Origin: Hygrocybe punicea
Taxonomy: Eukaryota > Basidiomycota > Agaricomycetes > Agaricales > Hygrophoraceae
Assembly: GCA_963556145.1 (NCBI GenBank)
Contig: OY744470.1
Location: forward strand, 3,720,001 to 3,784,000
Length of the DNA stretch: 64,000 bases
Reading direction: 5' to 3'
Shown here: positions 42,482 through 53,942 of the stretch, piece by piece
Layout of the letters: each line of letters starts with the position of its first letter
Numbering within the stretch: the stretch's first letter is position 1
The notes under the pieces: model-generated
Database searches by the model: none
Told to the model about the DNA's origin: nothing
The model's input: the letters and a program-made list of their open reading frames with translations, nothing else
Made by a program: the position numbers and the translations under genes

Positions 42482-45230
42482 ATGTCTCCAGAATGCCGGC
42501 CAGTCACAGGTCCTCCAGCAGCTTTAATAACAGCCGTTGACCATCTTGGAAATCTGCTCCGGCATCTCCCTCCAAGCCTCCCCACCCCAGTTTCATTATC
42601 TGATGCAAAATATCAATTCTACCTGGACGAGGATGATGTGAAAGAAGAAGGACTTTACTATGCATTGAACCGGCGACTTGAAATCTGTTTCAAAACCTAC
42701 TTGAAACCGGAAATTCAGTTTGAAGAACGGGGGGATCACTTGCAAGGTCTCGTAAAGATCTTGAAAAAAGTCATCAAAGGAGATCCTGCACAGCAGAACT
42801 TCATTCAGACTCACTGGGTTGATAGATTGCTCAAAAGTGCAAAAGAAAGCGGTGCTAAAATTCCAGACAAACGGTGAGTTGTGTCCTATGATGTTCGTGG
42901 CTGTTCTTTGACTGTCAATCAGTGTGGTTGCCAAAAAACGATTGGCGGAAGAGAGTGCTGAGTCACAAAGTTCAAAAAAGCACTGTACCAATGTCAGGGT
43001 GCGAGAACAAGAGCCAATTCTGATTGGTGACGATGATGATCCTGTTTCCGTACACACCAAAGCCCCAGTCCGACAAATCCCCATCTCAAATCAGCTTCGA
43101 CAAGTTACATTTGATGCCTTGAAGTGGAAAGTGTTGAGTGATGCAGAGAAGGCAGAGCAGTCTAGGCGGGAAGCAGTGGCTCAGCAGCAGATGCGGCAGA
43201 CTTTGGTAGAAGCAAAGGAACGAAAGGATCAGGAACAGAAGGACAGGAAGAAAACCAATGGACGGGAGTGGCAACGCAAATTCCGTGCCCTGAAAAAGCA
43301 AAGGAAGCAGTCACAGGCTGACGCACACAACGGAGTCGACAAAGCACTTATCTCTGCAGTCCAACCTACACACAACAATCTAGCTCAAATATCAAGACCA
43401 CATCAGGACTGGAGAACTGAGCGTAATGGGACAAAAAATGGGAAAGTGGTTCCGGTACATGTGCAGCGTACCAACTGGTACCATCCTTTCTTGTGGGTCC
43501 ACATTGCAGAAGCGGCAAAAAAAAGCTGGTGGTCAGCACGCAGCATGGAAACAATCCTTCGACGTGATCACCCACAGTTGTTTAGCAAGTTGCATGCCGG
43601 CACTATCCAACGTTGGCTTGACGGCCACAAATTCACACCGAAAACACTCGAAAATGTTCAACGAGGACGTGCCCTTGCAGGAAGTGGTCGTGTCGGTGTT
43701 TTGACAAGATATCCCGAAATCATTGATACTGTGAAAAAAAAACTCATTGATTTGCGTGCCTCTGGCATTCCAGTTGGCGTTTTCCTGGCTCGCACCCTTA
43801 TGCTGTCCATCATCAAAACCAAACAGCCCCAGCTCCTCAAAATCTTCCAATGTTCTGAGTTGTACGTCCGAGGATTCCTGCAGAGCACTCTCGACTGGAC
43901 TCCTCGTAAGGCAACACGAGCAGCCGCTCATGTTCCAGCCAATGCCACTGCCCAATGTACCCGAGCGTTCTTCCGACTTGTTCACCTCATGAAACACCGT
44001 GATATACCGCCAAAACTGGTTATTTTTATGGATCAAACAGGGAAAACTCTAATGGGAACAAGTAGCAAGACGTACGAGAAGCGAGGCTCTAAACAGATTG
44101 ATCTTGCTGCAAAAGATGAAAAGCGTGCATACACCCTCTGTGTTGCAACAACAGCTGATGGCGATATCCTTCCTTTCCAGCAAGTCTGGTCTGGAAAGAC
44201 ACGAAACTCCCTCCCAAGTGAACGAGCTGATGGGATCACAGAGGCGAAAGAGTTGGGTTTTGACTTTGCATTTGCCGCTAGCGAGAAAAAAACAAGTCAT
44301 TTTAGTACACTGAAAACAATGAAGGAGGTTCGTACAGTATTCAGTTTACCATGTCGACTCAGTTATCTGATCATTATTTGTGGCGTGAAGTGGGTTAGGA
44401 ACATCCTAGTACCGTATATTCAGAACACAATCGATAGCGACCCAGACTTGTGTGACATCCCTGACCAAAAGGCCATCCTAATGATTGACTGCTATCCAGT
44501 CCACATCGGGCAACCTTTCCGTTCCTTTGTCCTCGAGGAGCACCCCAACATTCATCTAGTCTTTGTACCGGCAAATTGCACCAGTACCTTTCAGGTTGCA
44601 GATGTTGGTTTACAGCGAATCATCAAGCACCGCTTATCACAGCTGGAACTCCAATGGTTCATCAACTCTCACACAGCACAGATGGCAGCCGGGAAAACCG
44701 CCGAACAAGTTGAATATACGAAATCACTTCCAGTCCTCCGTGATGCGACAGTCCATCCAATCGTCGAGGTGTTCAAATGGCTGCAAAGTTTTTCAGGTCG
44801 GGAAATTATCAAAAAGGCAGCGACATTGTGTCGGGTAGGAGAATGGGATTTATCTGGAGATGTCCTGGTTAGTCGCAAAGCTCGTTCAGCACTCCATGAA
44901 TACCTCAAGACCGATTCAATTTTACGAGATGAAATTGCAAGCAAAATTGGTGCGCAAACCTTCATAGAGTCGGATGAGGATGCCGAGTTGGATCCAAATG
45001 AAGATCACAACACTGATGACACAGATGTGCCATCTAGTGCTGTGATTCGAGAAGCATTGGGCCTCACCGCTTCAATCGCTGATCAATCAACTGATGTCCA
45101 GCCGTACTGTGTCAAGAACAGTGATGTCACGGTCTCTGGTCAGGGATTTCTGCAAGGAGGAGGTCCCCGGGAGGACATCTGGGAGCTGACAAGTGAAGAT
45201 CTCATTGGAAATGATATAGACGATGCATAG
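42482..45230 (+). CDS. Pogo-type DDE transposase (about 878-899 aa)
   Basis: Exon 42482-42873 joins 42923 onward in phase (49-nt intron). A 63-nt stretch at 44328-44390 has GT-AG borders and no stop; removing it joins TLKTMKE to WVRNILVPYI, which fits the family better, so it is probably an intron whose retention would keep the frame. The N-terminal 350 residues include long charged coiled-coil stretches (AEKAEQSRREAVAQQQMRQT) and a helical region around LHAGTIQRWLDGHK. The catalytic core shows the DDE/D triad: VIFMDQTG, LMIDCYPVHIG and the last Asp in QVADVGLQR. The C-terminus is acidic. It cuts and pastes the surrounding element. Confidence 0.9.
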
Positions 45231-45361
45231 CATATTTTACATATTTTTCGTGAATTTTTCTGGTGTATATATTCTGAGTTTCCAACTTGACCCGCCATGA
45301 TGCAACAGAGCCCCTGTTACGCATTACAAGGCTACGCAACAGGGCCTGCGTTATGCGTCAC

Positions 45362-45387
45362 TGTTGCCACCATACAGATTGTTACAG
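45362..45387 (-). repeat. Pogo element right TIR
   Basis: 26 bp, exact inverse of the left TIR, followed by TA. Confidence 0.9.
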
Positions 45388-45450
45388 TACTGTGCGTGCT
45401 TGACACCATATATAGTATTTGTTATCACAAGATTGATTTTGTGTTATTTA

Positions 45451-45611
45451 CAGCCATTTGCGGAACTGAAGGCGTGACGTGAAAATTTTCAATTGTGGTC
45501 ATTTTTTGTTTCGTTACTCAGAATTGCCGCAGCTCCCCTAGTAGGGCTCAGATTGTAATAAAAACTAGCCCATTCAATCCGCAATCTGAAGACGGAGGGC
45601 ATGGCATACTC
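45451..45611 (+). repeat. Left 161-bp TIR
   Basis: Inverse of 46293-46453 with about three mismatches. Confidence 0.9.
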
Positions 45612-46024
45612 AGATTTTGACAGTGCTTGTCGAAGTCCGTCACCGTGAGAACTCGTTCTTTGATTCACCATGGCCAACAAGAAGAACAAGCCTACACCAA
45701 AAAAGAGGAAGGCACCTCCTGCTTGGCCAGAGAATGTAGGAACACAGTTAGATGACTCACTGGACCGCCAAGGAACACCTGCATCAAACAACTCTGAGTC
45801 GTCAGCCGAAAACTTGGTTCTCTCAAGTTCACCCTGAAGTTGCCTAGGAAGAAAGCCATCAAAAAAGCAGAAGGGTGTTGGGGAGGATGAGATAGGAATC
45901 CCAGTTGTCGAGAGTGTAGCACATACAATGATTTTGCCATGACCAATATGCCACGGCAGAGATGGTCCTTCAAATTCCGGATACTGAGGACATGATTGGA
46001 GCCCTGCCCATACTACGAGTTCTG

Positions 46025-46205
46025 TCTCGACAAACCTCTCCGATCTGACTCCAGACCTTTCGCACACATTGAACGGCATGTCAAGGTCAATGGCAATTTG
46101 AGTGGTGCTTTTGCCAATGTGTATGCTTGATAAATAACTCTCCTTTTCAGGTCGCGAGAGTACTGCAGTCATACGGGGTTGACGGTCTTCTTTCGAGGCA
46201 TCCAA
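46025..46205 (-). pseudogene. Truncated Tc1-type transposase N-terminus
   Basis: Minus-strand residues read SRPEKESYLSSIHIGKSTTQ and IAIDLDMPFNV, the pattern of the first helix-turn-helix of Tc1-like transposases (stimuli such as GKSTRQIA-DLDMP). The frame stays open into the right-hand TIR (to 45489), but the rest has no catalytic motif. It is an internally deleted copy. Confidence 0.65.
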
Positions 46206-46292
46206 GATTCAGATAGAAGTAAAGAGGGCAAGGATGCTTGCATGCAACGTTGAGGTGACAACTGGTTCCAAGTACTAAATTGGGTTCCATCC

Positions 46293-46453
46293 GAGTATGC
46301 CATGCCCTCCATCTTCAGATTGCGGATTGAATGGGCTAGTTTTTATTACAATCTGAGCCCTACTAGGGGAGCTGCGGCGATTCTGAGTAACGAAACAAAA
46401 AATGACCACAATTGAAAATTTTCACGTCGCGCCTTCAGTTCCGCAAATGGCTG
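46293..46453 (-). repeat. Right 161-bp TIR
   Basis: Inverse of 45451-45611; followed by TA at 46454-46455. Confidence 0.9.
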
Positions 46454-46455
46454 TA

Positions 46456-46746
46456 GTGCTGAAGGGGAACAGGGTTTTCACAGTTGTTATCTACAACCAC
46501 ACAGATTCCGAGTTACCACATCCATGCCTGACCATATTATACAAAGCTCTGCTGAGCGGCATGCCCAGTCGAGGTACAGGAATCACTTCAGGAAGGCTCA
46601 ATAGTATGACTTACAACACGCCAGAATATTCATTCTACGACAAAACCAAAATGATGGCAAAAATGATATGTTTACGGTACTTATAGTATACGCCTCTATG
46701 TATTTGAATCGAACAAAAAGAAAAAAAAAAAAGAAAAAAAATCAAC
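46456..46746. other. Intergenic, A-rich near 46718-46742
   Basis: No gene. An A-rich tract lies just beyond the stop of the minus-strand gene at 46747. Confidence 0.4.
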
Positions 46747-47964
46747 TCACGAGCCGCTCTTTCTATCGGGATCATCAGGCGGACCCTCCTTCCACTTTTC
46801 CCACATTTGGCTGCATACCGTGCTCACCAACCTGAACGGATCGCCCGTCCACGCCTTTTCCCACACGAGGATCGCGAACTGCCGTTGCGCACCTGAATCG
46901 ACGCTTTCGTGGAAGATCTCGAGGGCTTTCTGCGTTGGTGCGAGAAGGTTCCGGACTTTCCCGTAGATGGGCGGGAGGGGTGGAGGCAAATGCAAGAGGA
47001 AGGATTGTTCGCTAGATAAGAGAGAGAGGTTTTTTTTTGTGTGTGAGGGGGGGTGGAGGGTAGAAAAAGAAAGAAAAATACGTACACGGTATCAGGATAA
47101 GGTCTCGGAGGTGGAACTGGATTCCAACATTGGTCTTGGTCTTGGTGGTGGTGGTGGTGGTGGTGGTGATGGTGATGATGAAATGATGGTGCTTCAAGCG
47201 TATCGGTACCGCCGTTCGAAGAAGCGGGATCCTGGTTCCCTCTTCGCTCATATTCCAGCCAATCGTCCCATTGCTTTTTTCGCTGCTCCTTCTGCTGTAG
47301 CCAGACGGTCTGACGCTCCAAGTCATAAGACATGAGATCCAGCCTCTCCAGAGCCGCCCATCGGCTTTTGCTAAACCACAGATACCATCCTTCCTCCCAG
47401 TGCTTCACATCACGGCTGACAGTTTCGCCACTGCCACTACTGTCACTACTGCCACTGTTACTGCCAACGAGAATGTCAGGCAGACGATGACCTTCCGGGG
47501 GCAAGGGATATTTTGCCTGACCGTTTGAGAGGGCGTTTTGGTGGTATTTGAACGAGACGACGTTGCGGACTTCGTGTGCGAATACTTTGCGGATGCATAT
47601 GGATCTACACCATGGTTCTCGATTGGCGATACGACCAGCGATTGTCTGGGAGCAGTAGGTCAAACAGCGTTCGTCCGGGCGGGGAGAGTAGATGCCTATA
47701 GTTGAGAAAAAAAAAGTGGTGGGGATTTTTATTTATTTATTGTTGAAAATAAAATTATAAAAAAAGCAAAGAGGAAATAATGCAAACCACGGACCCTTTG
47801 GGGGCTGTAGGATCTTGATGCTTGGCCAATTAGCTCCTGGGATTTTGTGAATATGGTTGGGTTGAGAACGGTTTGGAGGAGGAGGAGGCGATTGTGGTGA
47901 TGGTTCTGCGCTGTTGGGTTCTTGCTCCATATGAGAATCGACGAAGTAAGCAGCCAAGAGTCAT
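46747..47964 (-). CDS. Conserved protein with mitochondrial-type presequence and poly-His tract (about 331 aa)
   Basis: Minus-strand exons 47964-47870, 47813-47788, 47695-47086 and 47011-46747 join in phase. The N-terminus (MTLGCLLRRFSYGARTQQRR) is Arg/Ser-rich and amphipathic, like a mitochondrial targeting sequence. Exon 2 is 26 nt; its upstream intron has a CTAAT branch-site match. The core IYSPRPDERCLTYCSQTIAG, REPWCRSICIRKVFAHEVRN and KYPLPPEG then HWEEGWYLWFSKSRWAALER looks conserved and Cys-rich. A run of 12 His encoded by CAC/CAT repeats follows, and the end is LLHLPPPLPPIYGKVRNLLA. I do not recognise the family. The start exon was chosen because it is the only one that gives an ATG in phase. 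Confidence 0.72.
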
Positions 47965-49656
47965 TGCAATTCGGGAGTTCGGTATTGGCGGAGTTTTAAA
48001 TTTAAATGATGATAAAAGTTTTTTTTTTTGCTTTTTTCTCTACTCATTACTCGCCGTTTGAAGAATCGTCGTCGCAGCTCACGCACAGGGGAGCTACTCG
48101 CTCCTTCTTACCTGCTGTGGGGAAAGTCCCCGGAGACACAGAGTTTTGTTCACGTCCTATTCACGGAAAGCGACCAGCTCTAAGCACGATGGTACTGGAC
48201 GATGGACGGGCGAAAGTTGATCTTTGCTAGTTCGCCTTTTTTTCCACCCCTCCCCCGACAAGGGTGGAGGGGGGGGAAGTGCGTATTAGTTCCATTTCGA
48301 CCGCTCTGTTGCCTGTTCTGAGAGCTGTCATCCCGGTGAAGGCGCGAGAGTGCGAAGATATGAGCGCTCTCGTTGCTCGGGTGGTTACGCCTGAAGTCAG
48401 GCACTCCGTTGCTCATAGACACAGTTATACGATTGCCGACCCATGAAGGTCGTCAACATAATGGGGCTTACTCTCAATCGGCGAGACGTTTAGTCGTTTT
48501 ACGCATATATTTTTTTATCCCTTTACGAACCTTTTGTTGTTCGTTCCTCCCAGCTGGCCATGTTTTTTTTTTTGCGCAGTGAGTGTTGTGCATATGCAAT
48601 ACGGCTGATATTAACGACATGTGTTCTTTAGGTGTTATAACCGGGGGCCTTGGTCGAAAATACTTGCTAGGAGTCATTCAGTAGAGCAGGTCCATGCCAG
48701 TGGAGGGTGGAAGACTGTCAGAAAGGTGATCGAAGAAGCCTAGTAGTATATCGGTCGGTGTGTGTGCTAGTGGGGTCGCCTTGAGTTATACATGTATCAC
48801 TTCTGCGTGTTAGTCGTGTGCACAATTAATCGCAAAAAAAAAAGATTGATACATGTGAAATCCGTCGGTTGTCGGTGACCTGCAGACCGGAGTCGGTGGT
48901 ATGAAAAGGTGTGCAGATTGATGATAACTTGGAGTTATGATTTGATGAGCAATACGTTGTCTGCAATGTGCTTGAACGTTAACCGAGCGCTGAGCGCTGA
49001 GCGCCCGAGTGCAAACATGCAGAGGAGGGCCGCACCCCGCGCTGTTGCACTACCACAAAATCCCATTTACCCCCAAACGCAGCAAAAGTGTTCGAAGCGC
49101 GTTTGCAATCACAAGCTTAAGCCGCCCAACACGATCAAAAGGCGATCACTGAATTTAGCCAATTGGAGCAGATTTATCAACCCATGATGGAAGAGAGAGA
49201 TCAGAATGAGGAGGAGGCGAGGAGGCGAGGAGGAACTTGATGTCGCGGTGCACGTGTCGGGTACCGTTGCCACGGCTCTCCGTGATATCGATTTTATACC
49301 GGAAAAACATGTTTTGTGCGTGTGAGAGAGTGTAACGGGAGGTAATACACGTACCAGGTTGCATACGTACATGTACACACCGTGAGCGCGAGGATCTTGA
49401 CTGCAGGTCCCGCGAAGAACGTCCCCAGGCTTCTTCTGTTGGGGTCGGGTGTGGGGATGCTTACCCTGCTGGAGAGAGAGCGACCCTTCGAGGCGGAGGA
49501 CGGGGATGGTGCATCCGTGATATGGAACGTGACGCAACTGAGACGACTCGCAACCGGGTAAGTTTATATTCGCTGAAAAACGAACGGTTTTGTTTACCGG
49601 GTTTGAGCTAGCAATATAAATTTAATGGCGCTCTCAGCGATTGCAATGTGTTCCCG
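47965..49656. other. Intergenic, 1.7 kb
   Basis: No gene supported. T-run near 48018-48030 and short inverted segments only. It contains the divergent promoters of the genes at 47964 (minus) and 49657 (plus). Confidence 0.4.
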
Positions 49657-52089
49657 ATGTCTCCAATTCAAGTTCCAACCATCTACTCTTCGCCTTTCCC
49701 TTCCGTTAAAATATTCCCCGAGTCTATTTTCACCCATCTCTTCGCAGCAGTCTCTTCCTCTCCTTACGCTTCTCCTTCTCAACACAACATCGGCGGTTTC
49801 CCACAACATTCACCCGCCTTCATCGACGCTGCCTCCGGTGCATCCATATCCCGCGTTCGCCTCAAACAACTCGCTCTCGCATGCGCTTACGGTCTCCTCA
49901 ACCACCCCTCAATCCGTCCCCGCGACCCCAACCGATCACCCCCATCCCCATCCCCATCCCCATCCCCACTCGCTCGCGGCGATGTCATCATGATATTCTC
50001 TCCAAACTCCCTCGCTTTCCCCGTCGTCCTCTTCGGCGCCATCGCAGCCGGCCTCCGCACCACTCTCGCCAACAGCGCATACACCCCACGCGAACTCGCT
50101 CACCAGTGGATCGACAGCCGCGCCCGCGTCGTCTGCGTCAGCGAGGACCTCCTTCCCGTCGTACATGATATGTTCCGCGAGGTCGGAATACCGCCATACG
50201 AAGCAGACGCTCGCATCGTCGTCCTCAGGAAGGACCTCGCGTGGGTCCACGCCAACCGCGCTCTCGGCCATAGCAAGCGTTACGCAGGGTTGACCCAGTT
50301 CGAGGAACTCTTGTCCCTCGGAGCTCTCGCTCAAGAAGAGAAATTCGAAGGCTCCGACGTCAATGAAACCGCTTTCCTGTGCTACTCTAGCGGCACGACG
50401 GGGAAACCAAAAGGCGTCGAGGTACTGCTTTTTTTCTTTCTTGTCTTGTCATCCTCATCTCACACCCAACCGCGTAGACCACCCACAAAAATCTCACCTC
50501 CGTGCTCGACATCGTCGTCGACGTCTTTCCCCCTCTCCAATCAGGCAAAGACGTCTTTCTCGGCTTCTTGCCCTTCTTCCACATATACGGTAAATCGTCG
50601 TCATCCAACATTATATACATATACATGACATACTTACCCCCCATACCAAATCAGGCGCAGTCAAAGTCCTGCTATTCCCATTCCACAACGGCATTCCAGT
50701 CGTCGTCATGACCCGTTTCGAACCAGAGGCGTACTGCGCAACCGTAGAGCGGTACAAGGTAACCGCTTCTCTAGTCGTGCCTCCCGTTCTCGTCGTCCTC
50801 GCTAGGCACCCCGGTCAGTGTTTCCACTGTTTCTCTCTGTATTTTTTATATTTGATCTCCCCCCTTCTTTTGCTATGTTTGCAGCCGTGAGCAAGTATGA
50901 TATGAGCACGTTGAGGGTATGTTTCTGTGGTGCGGCGCCTCTGGGAAGTGCCCTGGTCAAGAAGGTAGAGTCGGATCTTGACTTGTGTGTTTGACATTCT
51001 TTTTTTTGGTGACCCAAAAAAAAAAAGGTCTCGGAACGTCTTCTCGGGTTGCGAAAGAATAAGACGGGGCTGGTCATCACACAAGGTAACGTTCCATCTA
51101 CACTCTTATTTGCGGCGTACACGCACTCATCACTCCTACTACACAACATACACGCACGCGCACAACAATAAACAGGATACGGCCTCACAGAGACATCACC
51201 CACGACAACCCTCCTCCCCGTCGAACACGCCCAACGCAAAGTCGGAAGCATCGGACTGCTCTTGCCCAACATCGAAGCGCGGCTCGTGGTTGACATTGAC
51301 GGCCACGTCGATGCTGCGGAGGGTGAGCCGGGTGAGTTGTGGCTTCGTGGGCCTAATATCATGAAGGTATGTGTGTGTGTACGTGCGTGCATTTGTGTTT
51401 TTGTTTTTGTTTTTGTTTTTGTTTTTGTTTGTGTTCGTCTGGCTGCTGTGCTGTGTATTCACGGTTTGTGTGTTAATCATCAAACAAGGGATACCTCAAC
51501 AACGAAGCTGCGACGCGCGAGTCGATTACTCCTGATATGTGGTTCAAGACGGGGGATATGGCTGTGAGGGATAGGGAAGGGTTTTATTGGATTGTCGATA
51601 GGAGGAAGGAGCTCATCAAGTATAAAGTACGTGGTTTTTTTTTCTTTCTTTTCTTTTGCCGGTGCTCAATTTTCTTTTATTATTATTATCTATCGATGTA
51701 AAGGGCTTTCAAGGTATGTTGTATCGTGTTTTTTTTTTCTCTCTTTCGTTAGCTCTTGGGAGGATACTGATTTTATATGAATAATGCAGTACCGCCGGCG
51801 GAATTGGAAAGCGTGTTGTTGACGCATCCTGATATTGCGGATGCCGCTGTTATTGGGATCGATAGCCCTGCGGAGGCGACCGAGTTACCTAGGTGGGTGG
51901 TCGTCACCAACATAATGTAAAAAAAAAACTTAAACAGAAAAAAAAAACCCAGGGCGTATGTGGTGCACGCGGACCCTACGAGGCTGAAGAGCGAGCGGGA
52001 CAGGGTTGCATTTGGGAGGAGCGTTGAAAAGTGGATCTCGAGTCGGGTGGCGAAGCATAAGCTTTTGAGGGGAGGTGGGTCTTTTTTTT

Positions 52090-52163
<74 letters not shown>

Positions 52164-52487
52164 CTTTTTTTTTCTTTTTTTTTCTTTTCTGTTATCTCTT
52201 GCTGACATATTTTTTGGTTGTCGTTCGTTTATTCTATATAGGTGTAGTGGTTATTGATGCTGTGCCGAAGAGGTGAGCCTTTTTCTTTTTTTTTTTTTTT
52301 TTCGCGAAGTGGTGTTGTGGTATTTGATGGGTTGATGGGTTTTCTCTTTTTTTTTTTTGTTCTTTTGTGTGCGTGCGTGCGTGCGTACAGTGGGACGGGC
52401 AAGATATTGAGACGCGAGTTGAGGGAGCGGGCGAAACGGGAGCTTGCGCTGGAGGGAGCTGGGCAGGATGTCAAGGCGAAGCTTTGA
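49657..52487 (+). CDS. 4-coumarate-CoA ligase-like acyl-CoA synthetase, peroxisomal (about 621 aa)
   Basis: Twelve exons (49657-50421, 50478-50589, 50655-50813, 50885-50964, 51028-51085, 51176-51366, 51489-51626, 51704-51713, 51790-51892, 51953-52074, 52242-52272, 52391-52487) join in phase. AMP-binding motifs are in order: [14 protein letters not shown] (P-loop), [81 protein letters not shown], and the catalytic Lys region [17 protein letters not shown]. The last three residues are AKL, a peroxisomal targeting signal type 1. The class activates carboxylates (fatty or aromatic) to CoA thioesters; the substrate cannot be told by eye. The eighth exon has only 10 nt. Two introns carry low-complexity tracts. 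Confidence 0.93.
51394..51429 (+). repeat. (GTTTTT)n tract in an intron
   Basis: About five to six tandem GTTTTT units inside the sixth intron of the acyl-CoA synthetase gene. Confidence 0.8.
52081..52195 (+). repeat. 115-nt poly-T tract with 21-nt C periodicity, in an intron
   Basis: A pure pyrimidine tract. Single C bases occur at 52081, 52102, 52123 and 52144 (21-nt steps), then 52164, 52174 and 52184 (10-nt steps). It suggests tandem expansion of a T20C unit. It lies in the tenth intron and also serves as an extreme polypyrimidine tract. Confidence 0.85.
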
Positions 52488-53942
52488 TCGTGACTTGGTG
52501 TGCGTGTGTGTGTCACTGGGGTCTGCGCGGGTTGTGGGTTGTGGGGTACGGGGAGATTGTGGTCGGTGGTGGTTCTTTCAATCCTCTGTCTCACTACGTC
52601 GCCGACGTATTATTCAAATACCTTTAATACTGGGGGTTATGACCTACTGCTACTACGTAACTGCTACTGCTATACTTGCCAACTTACTACTGCTACTGTA
52701 TATGCTTTCTCCGCCCGGGCCCCCGTCGTGCATTGAAACACTCCAAGTTCCTTGCGGCGAATGTTTCTCACCCGGTGGATGTACATGTATGTACACGTCC
52801 CACTGGCATCACGAGACAACACCTTTACATGGTTGCTGTGAATCGACAGCGACCCGGACGGATTGTTGTTGTTGCTTTTTTTCGGTTAATCCGAGTCGGG
52901 GTAAGGTGGGAGATGGTGGTGGTGGTTGTGAGGTAAAGTGCCCGCCAGTGCTGATATCGTCATTCCAGACGACAGCATGATTAATTGTCGACCCAGCGGC
53001 TGTGGGATTCATGCCCGTTCCCTATACCACTTTGAATAAGTATTTTTGATGGGAAAGAAGAGTATCTACCTGTATTTGTTTGCACATGAGTCCAACTAAG
53101 CGGCCACTCTTTCCTTGGCACCCACCTATCACACGGCACTGACAAGAAAGGGAGTTGCCATACATACATACAGATAGATAGATAGGTGTGGTACGTTGTT
53201 TCCAATCGATCTCGGTGGAGTGTGATGTGACCTTCGTTTGATAATGTGGTCAGGTCAGGCCGGTTACCCACGAACTCGACAGCTCATCTACGTCGAAATG
53301 AGTTTGGCAGGACTTTGGCGCAGGGTGGGTGTAACGCACGGTAAAACCTTTTTTTATAATTAACCTCGGCATTGACTTGCTTTCGTTTCATCTGCTCCTT
53401 CGGGAAGTTCGGCACATATGGTATTCATGATTCCGGAACTTTTCAAGATCCAAATTTCGTAGCACAAGTCTTTTCGCTTCCATTTTTTATTGCCAGCGTC
53501 GTGACGTTCCGGTGGCCGGTGAGCAAGTGGCAGTGAGGGTTCTCTAGCTCTGGAGAGGGATGCCTTGGAGATAGATCAAGTCGACTGCGACGGGTGATAG
53601 TTCAGCACGAACGGGACAGGATTAAAGTGTTTACTGATCCATGTAGCCATGGGTCCTTGTCGTACAAAAAGACCCAAATTTTGAGATGTTGGGCATACAC
53701 ACACCGCTGCGGTAGGAAGAAGCCTGCCTAGGAATGACGGCAGCCAGAGTTGCAAATTTTTCTTTGAGTGGGAACATCGTGAATAGAGTGGCTGGGCGGT
53801 TATCGGCTTGCTTTTCGGCTACATAATTTATGTCTAGTGAGTTATGTGGTTGGGCAGGTATGTTGCCAAGTGGGAGCGCGTCGGGGGGGGCGAATGATGA
53901 TTACCTCGCCGCCAATTGCGTTCTGTGCGGAAGTGTCGACGT
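52488..53942. other. Intergenic, 1.45 kb
   Basis: No gene supported. Short simple repeats only (for example GATA at about 53173-53184). Confidence 0.4.

Larger units (their letters stand above)
42279..45387 (+). mobile_element. Complete pogo-like (Tc1/mariner superfamily) DNA transposon
   Basis: The element is 3,109 bp. It starts CTGTAACAATCTGTATGGTG and ends with the exact inverse, giving 26-bp terminal inverted repeats without visible mismatch. TA dinucleotides flank both ends (42277-42278 and 45388-45389), the target duplication of the Tc1/mariner superfamily. It contains one apparently intact transposase gene. Perfect TIRs and an intact ORF suggest recent activity. Confidence 0.9.
45451..46453 (-). 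mobile_element. Non-autonomous Tc1/mariner-type element with 161-bp TIRs
   Basis: The element is 1,003 bp. Inverted arms 45451-45611 and 46293-46453 match over 161 bp with about three differences (start CAGCCATTTGCGGAACTGAA). TA flanks both ends. The interior keeps the N-terminal helix-turn-helix of a transposase on the minus strand but no catalytic domain, so it depends on a relative elsewhere. It begins 63 bp after the pogo element ends. Confidence 0.9.

Noticed and set aside
52250..52490. Separate ORFs over the poly-T region
   Set aside because: Phe runs are translations of the T tract; true exons of the synthetase pass through with GT-AG borders.
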